Shown here one piece after another: positions 15,853 through 24,300 of a stretch of 64,000 nucleotides of DNA. The DNA is from UBA3946 sp002385755 (GTDB lineage Bacteria > Bacillota_I > Bacilli_A > ML615J-28 > CAG-698). The DNA lies in assembly GCA_050953085.1 (NCBI GenBank), contig JBMNLX010000002.1, forward strand, positions 62,001 to 126,000, given 5' to 3'. Within the stretch, counting starts at the first letter, position 1. Every line of letters starts with the position of its first letter. The translations under genes and the position numbers were made by a program. Below the pieces are notes generated by a model that saw only the letters and a list, made by a program, of their open reading frames with translations, had not been told where the DNA came from and ran no database searches.

Positions 15853-15877
15853 AAGCCTGTTCAATCGACAGGCTTTT
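15853..15877. terminator. Bidirectional terminator between cupin and phosphodiesterase genes
   Basis: Eight-base-pair stem AAGCCTGT / ACAGGCTT with a seven-base loop. A T run follows on the plus strand, and TTATTTTTTAC follows on the minus strand. Confidence 0.8.
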
Positions 15878-15904
15878 ATTTATAGTCTGATCTTTAATCG
15901 GTTT

Positions 15905-17020
15905 CTACTTCGCCCATATAATCAAGGGGACTTCTATTTCCCCCGGAAGCAAACCGCCGTGATTTCCGGGATACGGGGACGCCTGACCGTGGAGGAGAAA
16001 AGCGGCGCCGTCCTCGGGAACGGCGATATAATCGCCGAGAAATTCGCGTCCCCTGGCTTTAACCCCGACGCCGAAAACGCCGGAAGCGATTAATTCTTCC
16101 GCGCGGTAAAGCTTGCTTCCCGCGTATTTCGCAAGAAAGTAATCGCGGAATTCTTTCTCCCGACCGGAAGCTATGGCAATGGACGCGGCGCGGCCTTCGA
16201 GCGATAAGGGACGGGAAAGAAACCCCGCCAGTTCTTGGTCGCGGTAAAGTTCGATATGCCGGGTAATATCGATCTGGCCATGGTCGGCGGTAACGACGAG
16301 CAGCGCATCATCGCCCGCTTCGGACGCGAAAGCGGCGACGCGGGCGTTTATTTCCCTGATTACCTTCCCGGCGGCCGGCGACCCCGCGCCGAAGCCGTGC
16401 ATCGCGGTATCCGGTTCGGAGGAGTAAGCAAAGATGAGCTTACGTTCTGGAAGGCGGCATAGCGACGCAAGCGTTTCAAACAATTCATCGAAACTGTCAT
16501 AGGTAAAGTGGTTTTCGCTATGCCCGCGATCAACGATTTCCGGAAAGACGGTATACGCGGGAATCTTGGGGTTTTCGATCAGGTTATAATAGCACTCGTA
16601 TGGAATGGCCCCGTCAATCAACCCGGCGGGGGCGCTTTCGTCCCGGCCCGAAAGTTTCTTCAATAACACGTCGACCGCGGCGCCGATTTCCGCGAAGTAC
16701 AAACTCCATCCCAACCAGCAATGCTCGCCCGGGTAAGAGAGGCTCATCAGAGTGGCGGTCGCGTTCGTTGTCGTCGAAGGAAAAACGCTCGTTATTTTTT
16801 TCCTGATATGCCGGCGCAAAAAATCGCCCGGCTCAAGATGACGCCTGATGTTATGATATCCCAGGGCGTCGAACACAATTAATACGACGTTTTTATATTC
16901 TCTTTTCAGGGCGGCGGAAAGAATATCAGACCGCGGATAGCTTGTTCTTAGTCCCAAATAAGCGGCTAAAGACGCCGAAATGTTAATGATGTTGTTATTG
17001 TAATCGGGGAAAACATTCAT
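15905..17020 (-). CDS. Alkaline-phosphatase-superfamily phosphodiesterase/nucleotide pyrophosphatase
   Basis: 371 residues. Metal-ligand and catalytic motifs of the type I phosphodiesterase/nucleotide pyrophosphatase family are visible: VVLIVFDALG (Asp51), FPSTTTNATATL (Thr nucleophile near 84), EPDTAMHGFG (Asp and His), TADHG (Asp-His) and GNHGG near the C-terminus (His). It has no signal peptide, so a cytoplasmic role is likely. It hydrolyses phosphodiester or pyrophosphate bonds. It follows glpK by 17 bases, with an AAAGGAG that overlaps the glpK stop. A link to glycerophosphodiester or glycerol-phosphate turnover is suggested by context only. Confidence 0.82.
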   Translation of the reverse strand: MNVFPDYNNNIINISASLAAYLGLRTSYPRSDILSAALKREYKNVVLIVFDALGYHNIRRHLEPGDFLRRHIRKKITSVFPSTTTNATATLMSLSYPGEHCWLGWSLYFAEIGAAVDVLLKKLSGRDESAPAGLIDGAIPYECYYNLIENPKIPAYTVFPEIVDRGHSENHFTYDSFDELFETLASLCRLPERKLIFAYSSEPDTAMHGFGAGSPAAGKVIREINARVAAFASEAGDDALLVVTADHGQIDITRHIELYRDQELAGFLSRPLSLEGRAASIAIASGREKEFRDYFLAKYAGSKLYRAEELIASGVFGVGVKARGREFLGDYIAVPEDGAAFLLHGQASPYPGNHGGLLPGEIEVPLIIWAK

Positions 17021-17037
17021 AACCGGTCGCTTCTCCT

Positions 17038-18525
17038 TTATTCCGCCGCGGCCATCGCCGCGCGCAGGGCGCGACTCCAGCCGGCGAGCAATTTTTCCCG
17101 CTCCCCGGAAGCCATTTTCGGTAAAAAATAACGTTCGATACCGACATTTCGCCTAATATCCTCGATATCGCGCCAATAGCCCGAGGAAAGTCCCGCGAGA
17201 TACGCGGCGCCCAAAGCCGTGACCTCGCTTTGCTTCGGCCGCGCGACTTTCACGTTCAATATATCGGCCTGAAACTGCATGAGAAAGTCGTTAACGCACG
17301 CGCCCCCGTCGACCGCGAGACACTCGATTTTCCGGCCGAGGTCTTCTTCCATCGCCCGGAAAATGTCGTGAACCTGGTAGGCGATCGACTCCAGGGCGGC
17401 GCGGATCAAATGCTCGCCCGTGGTGGCGCGGGTAATCCCGGTCACGGTTCCCCGGACCCGCGGCCGCCAGTAAGGCGCGCCCAACCCGACGAAAGCCGGC
17501 ACGATATAGACGCCGCCGTTATCGCGGGCGGCGCGCGCGCGCTCTTCCGTTTCCGCCGAGTCGCGGATTATCCTTAACCCGTCGCGAAGCCATTTCACCA
17601 CCGCCCCGCCCACAAAAACGCTTCCCTCGAGGACGTATTGCGGGCGAGAGTCGAGACCAGCGGCCAGGGACGTAATCAGGCCGCTTTTCGAGGCGACTGC
17701 CTCGTCGCCGGTATTCATCAGCAGAAAGCAACCGGTGCCGTACGTGTTCTTTACCGTTCCTTTTTCCGTGCAAAGCTGGCCGAAAAGCGCCGCCTGCTGG
17801 TCGCCGGCGACACCACAGATCGGAATCCGGTAGCCGATGACGGCGGGATCGGTATAGCCGTAAAGATGACTCGAAGGATAAACGGCGGGAAGCATCGCGC
17901 GGGGGACGTCGAAGAGAGCCAGGAGCTCTTCGTCCCAATCAAGGGTATGGATATTGAAAAGCATCGTCCGCGAGGCGTTCGAGTAATCGGTCGCGAAAAT
18001 CTCGCCCCCGGAGAGAACCCATAAAAGGTATGTGTCGACGGTCCCGAAGAGCAGGCGGTCGGCCGCCGCTTTTTCCCGCGCCCCCGGGACATTATCGAGA
18101 ATCCATTTGATTTTTGTGGCGCTGAAGTAAGCGTCGATTATCAGTCCGGTTTTCTTATAAATCATCTCCCCGCGGCCCGCATTTTTAAGTTCCTCGCAAT
18201 AGCCGGCGGTCCGCCGGCATTGCCAGACGATGGCGTTATACACTGGCTTTCCGGTTTCCTTATCCCAAACGATCGTCGTTTCCCGTTGGTTGGTAATGCC
18301 TAAAGCCTTAATCCTTTTTCCATGAATGTTAGCCCTGACCAGCGCCTCGCCGATAACGCCGACTTGGCTGCCCAAAATATCGGTCGGGTCGTGTTCCACC
18401 CAGCCGTTTCGCGGATAGATCTGCCGGAATTCCTGCTGGGCGCTGCCGGCGATATTGCCCTGACGGTCAAAAATTATCGCCCGGGAACTGGTCGTGCCTT
18501 GATCCAGCGCTAAAATGTATTCCAT
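17038..18525 (-). CDS. glpK: Glycerol kinase
   Basis: About 495 residues, normal for the family. It phosphorylates glycerol to sn-glycerol 3-phosphate with ATP. Visible FGGY-kinase features are LALDQGTTSSRAIIFD at the N-terminus, NAIVWQCRRT, the GCFLLMNTG loop, GGAVVKWLRDGL and VDGGACVNDFLMQFQADIL in the C-terminal lobe. I place the start at the second ATG (18523-18525) because AAGGAG is seven bases from it and only one base from the first ATG. It is co-transcribed with the phosphodiesterase gene; no glycerol facilitator or glpD is adjacent. Confidence 0.95.
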   Translation of the reverse strand: MEYILALDQGTTSSRAIIFDRQGNIAGSAQQEFRQIYPRNGWVEHDPTDILGSQVGVIGEALVRANIHGKRIKALGITNQRETTIVWDKETGKPVYNAIVWQCRRTAGYCEELKNAGRGEMIYKKTGLIIDAYFSATKIKWILDNVPGAREKAAADRLLFGTVDTYLLWVLSGGEIFATDYSNASRTMLFNIHTLDWDEELLALFDVPRAMLPAVYPSSHLYGYTDPAVIGYRIPICGVAGDQQAALFGQLCTEKGTVKNTYGTGCFLLMNTGDEAVASKSGLITSLAAGLDSRPQYVLEGSVFVGGAVVKWLRDGLRIIRDSAETEERARAARDNGGVYIVPAFVGLGAPYWRPRVRGTVTGITRATTGEHLIRAALESIAYQVHDIFRAMEEDLGRKIECLAVDGGACVNDFLMQFQADILNVKVARPKQSEVTALGAAYLAGLSSGYWRDIEDIRRNVGIERYFLPKMASGEREKLLAGWSRALRAAMAAAE

Positions 18526-18647
18526 GTTCATTCTCCTTGTTTATTACGATTAATTAAATAATAACAAATAGCGTAAAAAAAGTCTATAACCAGCAGTAAA
18601 ATAAAACGGAAAATTGGCTATTGCATGTAACGGGGAGGTATTGTAAA

Positions 18648-18671
18648 ATGGAATCAGGCAATATATGGTAG
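18648..18671 (+). other. Possible seven-codon upstream ORF before a membrane protein gene
   Basis: A strong GGGGAGG lies nine bases before ATG at 18648, which opens a frame of only seven codons ending TAG. It overlaps an in-frame ATG (18665) of the following membrane-protein ORF. It could be a leader or translational-coupling element, or a sign that the 5' end of the membrane gene has decayed. Weak evidence. Confidence 0.3.
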
Positions 18672-18739
18672 CCGTCGCGAATGTTTTTATACATTATGTT
18701 CGTTCCGATTCGAATAATAATTGCGAGAGAGATTATGAT

Positions 18740-19873
18740 ATGAGCAAACTGCGGGAATTATTAACCAGCCGCCTTTCATGGGGAGTTTTATCGGGCGCGT
18801 TTTTGGTTATGTTTATCATTTTATCGTTTTTTATTAAGTGCGTCAATATAGCGACTATAGAATTCTTTCCCGGCATCCAATCGTCCGACGGTGTTGCTAT
18901 TACGTTACCCGGCGCTATGTTTATCAGTAAACCGGAGGTAAGCATTCCCGTAATTATCTTCATGGTGACGATGCTCGCGGCCGGAATCGTGAATATCCGT
19001 TTCGCTTTCGCGCCAAATAAGAGGTCTTTATTGCTGGCGAAAATTTTTACGGCGCTTCAAACACTCGCGATTACCGTCATACCGGTATTACTGTTGAGCG
19101 TTTTCGGGGAAAGTATATATCAAATTTTCATTATATCATCGATTTTTATGGTTTTTCTTTCTTTGACCCAGTTGGTGATAATTCACCTGATTAAACCGAT
19201 TGAAGTCGCGGCTAAAGAAGTGTTAAAAGCATTCCGGGTAATTGTGATCTTGACATGTTGCTTGGTTTGTTTTCTCTGGGGACTTTTTTCCTCGCGTCAT
19301 TTTCTGTTTACTTTGTTGATCGTCGCGACGGCGATTGTCCTCGCAAACGCGTTTTCGCATGAGAACGGCGTCCTTCACAAACCGCTGGCTATATGGCAAA
19401 TGTTCATTTTTCTCGGGGCGGCTTTATATTATCTTTTGTATTATCTACAACGCCATAACATGCATATCGTAACGAAAATGAAAAACGCTAAGTTAAGGAA
19501 ATTATGCTCGTTCGGATACTTTCCATTTGCGATCGCGTTAAACATACCCCTGATATTTATTGACATGATAACGCCGGCCTATGAGAATTTATTTTTAGAA
19601 ACATTACATTACATTCTTAGCATTATCATTGTTTTCTTAAGCGCCGGCGGGATTCAAGTGAAAAAAAGACTTGCGCGTTTAACATTATCGACCGCATATG
19701 TCGTTTTTATCCTTGCTTTTTCTCTAGTCACTTTTTTATTGTTTGATGAATATTACAATTCGGCGCCGTTTGATTATCGGATGATGTTTGCGATTATCAT
19801 AACGCTCCTAATGGCTATATTCCTGGCTCTGCTTAGCCTGTCCGTCTCGGGGCCCAAAGAAAAAGAAGCCTAA
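18740..19873 (+). CDS. Polytopic membrane protein, unknown family
   Basis: About 377 residues with roughly ten hydrophobic helices, such as WGVLSGAFLVMFIILSFF, TLAITVIPVLLLSVF, VIVILTCCLVCFLWGLF and LILAFSLVTFLLF-like stretches. No catalytic or transport motif is recognised. The start chosen is ATG 18740 (MSKLRELL), with GAGAGAG upstream; the frame is open further upstream to ATG 18665. It is transcribed on the plus strand, divergent from glpK, and ends at a strong terminator. Function unknown. Confidence 0.6.
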   Translation: MSKLRELLTSRLSWGVLSGAFLVMFIILSFFIKCVNIATIEFFPGIQSSDGVAITLPGAMFISKPEVSIPVIIFMVTMLAAGIVNIRFAFAPNKRSLLLAKIFTALQTLAITVIPVLLLSVFGESIYQIFIISSIFMVFLSLTQLVIIHLIKPIEVAAKEVLKAFRVIVILTCCLVCFLWGLFSSRHFLFTLLIVATAIVLANAFSHENGVLHKPLAIWQMFIFLGAALYYLLYYLQRHNMHIVTKMKNAKLRKLCSFGYFPFAIALNIPLIFIDMITPAYENLFLETLHYILSIIIVFLSAGGIQVKKRLARLTLSTAYVVFILAFSLVTFLLFDEYYNSAPFDYRMMFAIIITLLMAIFLALLSLSVSGPKEKEA

Positions 19874-19895
19874 GCGGCTATGATTGCTTATGAAA

Positions 19896-19938
19896 AACTA
19901 CCTTTTCGGTTTGGCCCGAAAGGGTAGTTATTTTTTTT
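19896..19938 (+). terminator. Strong intrinsic terminator of the membrane protein gene
   Basis: A 14-base arm (19896-19909) pairs with 19916-19929 with one wobble, six-base loop, then eight T. Confidence 0.85.
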
Positions 19939-20008
19939 GAAAACGGCGATGGACAGATTAAAAACTGGCGCCGGATAAGCCGTCGCCATGCGTTTTTAAA
20001 GGTTTTGG

Positions 20009-20866
20009 TTATATTTTGTTGTCGAGAATGAGTAGGAAATGGTCGGATTCCCTTATCAAGTGATCCGCAAGTAGCGGCGCGATCACGGCCTTGATCTGGC
20101 ACTCCAGGAGCCCTTCCGTGCCCTGAACGTTAAAGGCGCGGAAATCGGCGACCGCTTTCCGGTTCGCGGCGAGCTGGCCGTCTTTTCCGGGGGTGACAGA
20201 AAGCCTAAGCATTTCTTTAAATCTCTGGGCGAAACCGTCGGCGACGACGATAAGTTCTTCTTCCGTCGGGTCAAGCAACCCGCGGGCAAACTCGGCGTGT
20301 TCTTTCATGATTCTGTTCCAAAAAGCGACGGCGTTGGCGTCGGAAGCGAGCGGCGTCCCTCTTTCCAGGTTTTCCAGATGATCCAGGAATTCAAGCGCCT
20401 CGCGGCGGATATGGTCAATTAAAAGCGGGTAGTTAAACGTGAACAGGCGACAGGCCAAAAATTCATTCAATACTTTCGTCTTATAGCGGATAATAACCCG
20501 GGTGGCGGAAATGGCGTCGTTGTTCAGCCGGCGGACGCTATCGGTCACGTCTGCGAAATCAGCCGCTTGCCTTTTGCTCAGACTCGTTTCCGTCGCCGTT
20601 ATTTCCGTGTTGAAAGAAAAACGCGTCAAAGCCCCGGTTTTTTGCTCGGCCTTAAGCGTATATGGAGTCACGGCGTCGGGCAGGATGTCGACGCGGCCGG
20701 CGGCGAGTTTGACCGCGCGTCCCAGCAACTCGCTGAAATAACTATGAATTCTTTCTCCTTCCGCCACTAAATCGGCGTTAACCGGCAAAAGCGCGGCGGC
20801 GATAAAAAAGGCGTGTTCTTTCATAATTCTTAAAAAGAACAAATTTAACTTTAAAGATCTTTCCAC
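20009..20866 (-). CDS. DUF2935 family protein, hemerythrin/ferritin-like helical bundle
   Basis: 285 residues. The diagnostic motif occurs twice: FFLRIMKEHAFF near residue 10 and FWNRIMKEHAEFARGLLDPTEEEL in the second half, each followed by conserved Glu/His positions such as LLADHLIRESDHF. This pattern matches DUF2935, a duplicated four-helix-bundle family found mainly in spore-forming Bacillota and expected to bind metal; the biochemical role is not established. The start is GTG (20864-20866) with AAGGG close upstream; the first motif begins at residue 10, so later starts would damage the domain. Monocistronic. Confidence 0.78.
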   Translation of the reverse strand: MERSLKLNLFFLRIMKEHAFFIAAALLPVNADLVAEGERIHSYFSELLGRAVKLAAGRVDILPDAVTPYTLKAEQKTGALTRFSFNTEITATETSLSKRQAADFADVTDSVRRLNNDAISATRVIIRYKTKVLNEFLACRLFTFNYPLLIDHIRREALEFLDHLENLERGTPLASDANAVAFWNRIMKEHAEFARGLLDPTEEELIVVADGFAQRFKEMLRLSVTPGKDGQLAANRKAVADFRAFNVQGTEGLLECQIKAVIAPLLADHLIRESDHFLLILDNKI

Positions 20867-20935
20867 ATAACCCTTGTATGTCTCGATAATAATTCCCTCC
20901 TCGGGTAATTATATGCGCGCATCTCCCGGACAATG

Positions 20936-20967
20936 CAAATAAAAACCGCTCGCGCAGGCAAGCGGTT
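20936..20967 (-). terminator. Terminator of serS
   Basis: Stem AACCGCT / AGCGGTT (20944-20967) followed on the minus strand by TTTTTATTT; its 5' arm overlaps the serS stop codon. Confidence 0.8.
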
Positions 20968-22255
20968 ATTTATCAATGACCTCAATACGGCTCTTTCCGC
21001 CCATATAAGGCCGTAAAACCTCCGGAATATTGACGCTTCCGTCCGGCTGAAGGTGATTTTCAAGCAAGGCGATCAGCATCCGGGGCGGCGCGGCGACGGT
21101 ATTGTTTAAAGTGTGGGCGAAATAATTCCCGTCCTCGCCGCTGATTCTGATTCCCAAACGGCGGGCCTGGGCGTCGCCGAGATTCGAGCAACTCCCGACC
21201 TCGAAATATTTCTGCTGGCGTGGACTCCACGCCTCGACGTCGACGCTTTTTACCTTCAAGTCGGCCAAATCGCCGCTGCAGCATTCCAAAACCCGGACCG
21301 GGATTCCGAGGCTAACGAAAAACTCGACGGCATAGCGGTAGAGTTTTTCAAACCAGGCGGGGGAATCTTCCGGCTCGCAAACGACGATCATCTCCTGCTT
21401 TTCGAACTGATGAATGCGGTAAATCCCCCTTTCCTCAATTCCGTGAGCGCCCTTTTCTTTCCGGAAACAAGGCGAGTAACTAGTATAGGTATAGGGGAGT
21501 TTATCTTTTTCGAGAATGGCGTCGATAAATTTCCCGATCATCGAGTGCTCGCTCGTCCCAATCAAGTAAAGGTCTTCGCCCTCGACTTTATACATCATCG
21601 CGTCCATCTCCGCGAAACTCATAACGCCGCTTACGACCCGGCCGCGGATCATAAACGGCGGGACGCAGTAGGTAAAGCCGCGGTCGATCATAAAATCGCG
21701 GGCGTACGTTAAAATCGCGGAATGCAGGCGGGCGACGTCGCCCTCAAGGTAATAAAACCCGTGACCGGAAACGCGCCGGGCGCTTTCCAAATCAATCCCG
21801 CCGAGACGCTCGATAATGTCGATATGATAGGGAACCGGGAAATCGGGAACGCGCGGTTCAAGGAACCGCTCTCGCTCGACATTGTCCCGATCGTCCCGGC
21901 CGATCGGCACCGTCGGATCGATAATGTTCGGGATAACGAGCATGATCTCGTTTACCCGCTCCGCCATGGCTTTTTCTTTCTCGCCGAGCGCGGCGATTCT
22001 TTTATTTATTTCGATAATTTCCATTTTCATTGCTTCCGCTTCTTCGCGCCGCTTCGCGCGCATCAACTCGCCGATGCGGGCGCTTTTTTCGTTCCGCTCG
22101 CGCCGCAGGTCATCGCCTTCCCGCTTCACCTTGCGCAGTTTCTCGTCAAGAACGAGAACCTCGTCAACCAACGGCAGTTTTTCGTCCTGGAATTTCTTCC
22201 TGATATTTTCCCGAACCATATCCGGGTCGGCGCGTAATAACTTGATGTCAATCAT
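20966..22255 (-). CDS. serS: Seryl-tRNA synthetase
   Basis: 429 residues, the normal bacterial length. It charges tRNA-Ser with serine. The N-terminal coiled-coil arm (about 30-100, rich in Lys/Glu/Arg) grips the tRNA. Class II motif 2 is CFRKEKGAHGIEERGIYRIHQFEKQEM and motif 3 is NTVAAPPRMLIALLENH. The start is ATG 22253-22255 with AAGGAGG nine bases upstream; the longer open frame upstream reads through the promoter and leader and is not coding. The promoter lies at the edge of an IS481 remnant. Confidence 0.95.
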   Translation of the reverse strand: MIDIKLLRADPDMVRENIRKKFQDEKLPLVDEVLVLDEKLRKVKREGDDLRRERNEKSARIGELMRAKRREEAEAMKMEIIEINKRIAALGEKEKAMAERVNEIMLVIPNIIDPTVPIGRDDRDNVERERFLEPRVPDFPVPYHIDIIERLGGIDLESARRVSGHGFYYLEGDVARLHSAILTYARDFMIDRGFTYCVPPFMIRGRVVSGVMSFAEMDAMMYKVEGEDLYLIGTSEHSMIGKFIDAILEKDKLPYTYTSYSPCFRKEKGAHGIEERGIYRIHQFEKQEMIVVCEPEDSPAWFEKLYRYAVEFFVSLGIPVRVLECCSGDLADLKVKSVDVEAWSPRQQKYFEVGSCSNLGDAQARRLGIRISGEDGNYFAHTLNNTVAAPPRMLIALLENHLQPDGSVNIPEVLRPYMGGKSRIEVIDK

Positions 22256-22271
22256 TTCTATACCTCCTTGT

Positions 22272-22297
22272 AAAAAAAAAACCTTTCCGGGAAAAGG
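22272..22297 (-). terminator. Possible attenuator hairpin in the serS leader
   Basis: In the serS 5' leader a short hairpin (CCTTT / AAAGG, extendable with a bulge) is followed by ten consecutive T on the minus strand, ending about 15 bases before the serS ATG. It looks like a leader terminator, but the stem is weak and I see no T-box consensus or Ser-rich leader peptide. Confidence 0.4.
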
Positions 22298-22373
22298 GAG
22301 GACAAGTCCAACCGGCAAGCGAAAACGCCGCGCCGGATTCGGTTTGCCCGGCCAAAAGTCGGATGTTTTATAT

Positions 22374-22402
22374 ATTATATAATTATTATGGGGATTTGTC
22401 AA
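22374..22402 (-). promoter_or_regulatory. Consensus promoter of serS at the IS remnant edge
   Basis: Minus strand: perfect -35 TTGACA (22397-22402), 17-base spacer, perfect -10 TATAAT (22374-22379). The -35 box lies in the sequence that borders the transposase remnant. Confidence 0.85.
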
Positions 22403-22920
22403 AGGGTACGAATAGGGTATTACGTCAACAGATCAAAAGCCAAAAAGCCCTACAAGCCTAAAAAATACCACACACCGGAGCTTTTGGGTGAAAAGATGCA
22501 ATTAGACGTGAAATATATCCCAAGAGAATGTAACGCGAACGAGAATGACGATAATCGATATTATCAGTACACGATCATCGATGAAGCTAGCAGGGAGAGG
22601 TTTATCTATGCCTATAATGAGCTTTCATCGTTTTGTTCCGTAGACTTTTTGTACAGAGCCCTGTGTTACTTCGGATACGCGCCAAAGATTATTCAAACCG
22701 ATAACGGTCAAGAATTCTCGTACTTTCAGGAAACCCAGAGAGTTCACCCGTTTGATCTAGCGTGTGAGAAACTTGGAATCCTGCATAAAACTATCAAACC
22801 CAGGACCCCAAGGCATAACGGGAAAGTAGAACGAAGCCATAGAAGCGATAATGAACGATTCTATCGGACTTTAAAATTTTACAGTTTTGAAGATCTTCAA
22901 AAACAGATGATATGCGAAAA
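22397..22920 (+). mobile_element. IS481-family transposase remnant, truncated at both ends
   Basis: The open frame 22388-22981 encodes an rve-type DDE core: MQLDVKYIP (first Asp), KIIQTDNGQEFSYF (second Asp), then TPRHNGKVERSHRSDNERFYRTLKFYSFEDLQKQ with the catalytic Glu. This is the IS481 group. The N-terminal helix-turn-helix region is missing, and the C-terminal part that normally continues after FEDLKKQ is replaced by unrelated residues, so it cannot be active. Its left edge falls in the serS promoter. No ribosome site precedes it. Confidence 0.85.
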
Positions 22921-22962
22921 AACGGCATGTATTAGCAAAGAATTCTCCGAAAATAAAAAAAG

Positions 22963-22990
22963 AGATACTATATTCATATAGTATCTTTTT
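22963..22990. terminator. Hairpin terminator between IS remnant and coat-like gene
   Basis: A perfect ten-base-pair stem AGATACTATA / TATAGTATCT with a four-base loop, A run on the left and T run on the right, can act in either direction. It lies just past the stop of the minus-strand Gly/Phe-rich gene and may belong to that gene. Confidence 0.75.
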
Positions 22991-23022
22991 CAAACGCCCA
23001 ACCGGCATCGCCAAAATATCGT

Positions 23023-23265
23023 TTAAAAGAACGGGTATGGGTACGGAAACGGGGAATAAAATGCCGGGAATGGTCTAATAAATGGCCTGGGCGTTAATAG
23101 AGCCCCCGCCGCAAGTCCGGTCAGAAAAGGCACTCCAAAGCCGCGACCGAAACCGAATCCGCGGCCGAAGCCAAAGCCGGGAAAAAACCCGCCCCCGGGA
23201 CCGATTCTGCCGAAACCAAGTCTTAGATTATTATTATCATAAGAATATGCCTGATATGGGTTCAT
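23023..23265 (-). CDS. Small Gly/Phe/Arg-rich protein, spore coat-like
   Basis: 80 residues of low complexity: MNPYQAYSYDNNN, then repeated GFGRGFG-type units (about 16-45), a short hydrophobic segment VPFLTGLAAGALL and a Pro/Phe/Tyr tail ending PFPYPYPFF. Similar small aromatic-Gly proteins are common in spore coats or surfaces of Bacillota; that assignment is by composition only. The start ATG 23263-23265 has a strong AAAGGAGG, which excludes the longer upstream frame. It stands alone. Confidence 0.6.
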   Translation of the reverse strand: MNPYQAYSYDNNNLRLGFGRIGPGGGFFPGFGFGRGFGFGRGFGVPFLTGLAAGALLTPRPFIRPFPAFYSPFPYPYPFF

Positions 23266-23422
23266 TGCGTTCCCTCCTTTGTATGTTATTACAATATAGA
23301 GTATTAACGCCAAGGCAAAAGCGTATGTTTATTTGCCCGAAATCTTTCCTTCTCACTTATAAATTAAAAAAAAGCAATATGAAGATTATTTCATATTGCC
23401 GGGAGCGTTCTTTATCAAGCTT

Positions 23423-24133
23423 TTAATAATCTGATTTGAGTTTAACTTTTTCATAAATTCTGTAACCCAAAACCCCGCCGTGCAATAAAAACATCATTAT
23501 CAAGCCCGAGCCGATCCGCGTCGACGCGATGATCAAAGCGAATAGCGCGAAAAAAGCCGCCGTAGCCGCGATTATCGCCAAGATAAACTCCGCCTTTCTT
23601 TTGGTCCGGTATTGGTCCGGCCTTAACTTCACGAACTCCAAAACGCCAAAGGCTATATGGGCAAGCAAGGCGATAAACGACACCCATACCGAAAAAATAA
23701 ACAAAAATGACAAAAACGATTCGCTGGTCATATTAAAAAGCACCTTGTAGCCGGAAATATGAAAGGTGAGCGTTTCCGCGAACGGATCAAACCATGGCGA
23801 CAAACTCCCTTCAATCAACAAAAAAGTCAGCGCGTAAAATATAATTCCCAAAACCGCCGCGAAAAAAGCGAAGCAAGCGTTAAACGCGTTGGGTTTAACC
23901 CCATCCGGGTTCCGCGGCTCTTCCGCCACGACTTCGACATCTTCGAAAAGATCGGTAATTTTTAAGTCCAAAGCGTTGGCGAGCTGCGGTAAAATATTCA
24001 TCTCCGGATTACCGCGGTTGGTTTCCCATTTGCTTACCGTTTTGACGCTAATAAATAACTTATCGGCCAATTCCTGTTGCGTCATGCCTAATTCTTTTCT
24101 GCGGGCGGCGATTCTATTGCCAAGTTTTATCAT
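23423..24133 (-). CDS. XRE-family regulator with C-terminal membrane domain
   Basis: 236 residues. An N-terminal helix-turn-helix (MTQQELADKLFISVKTVSKWETNRGNP, about 18-45) is followed by a linker and four hydrophobic helices, so it is a membrane-bound DNA-binding protein. Such HTH_3 proteins in Clostridia often control adjacent or envelope genes, but no target can be deduced. Start ATG 24131-24133 with AGGAGG upstream. It lies just outside the left edge of the large tandem duplication. Confidence 0.78.
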   Translation of the reverse strand: MIKLGNRIAARRKELGMTQQELADKLFISVKTVSKWETNRGNPEMNILPQLANALDLKITDLFEDVEVVAEEPRNPDGVKPNAFNACFAFFAAVLGIIFYALTFLLIEGSLSPWFDPFAETLTFHISGYKVLFNMTSESFLSFLFIFSVWVSFIALLAHIAFGVLEFVKLRPDQYRTKRKAEFILAIIAATAAFFALFALIIASTRIGSGLIMMFLLHGGVLGYRIYEKVKLKSDY

Positions 24134-24300
24134 AACAAACCTCCTGCACAATATTATAATAAATCTCGCGAAATAAAACAATCTATTCTTCGGTTTATTA
24201 TATGTATGCGAAACGTAGACTATAATATTTTTATATAAACGCGCCTTTCCGCGCGCGGATTCTGTCAATAATCGTTCGAAAATCGTTTACGGGATATACC

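Noticed and set aside
22256..22402. Extension of SerRS to an upstream start at 22402
   Set aside because: The added frame runs through a perfect promoter and the leader; AAGGAGG and the family N-terminus fix the start at 22255.
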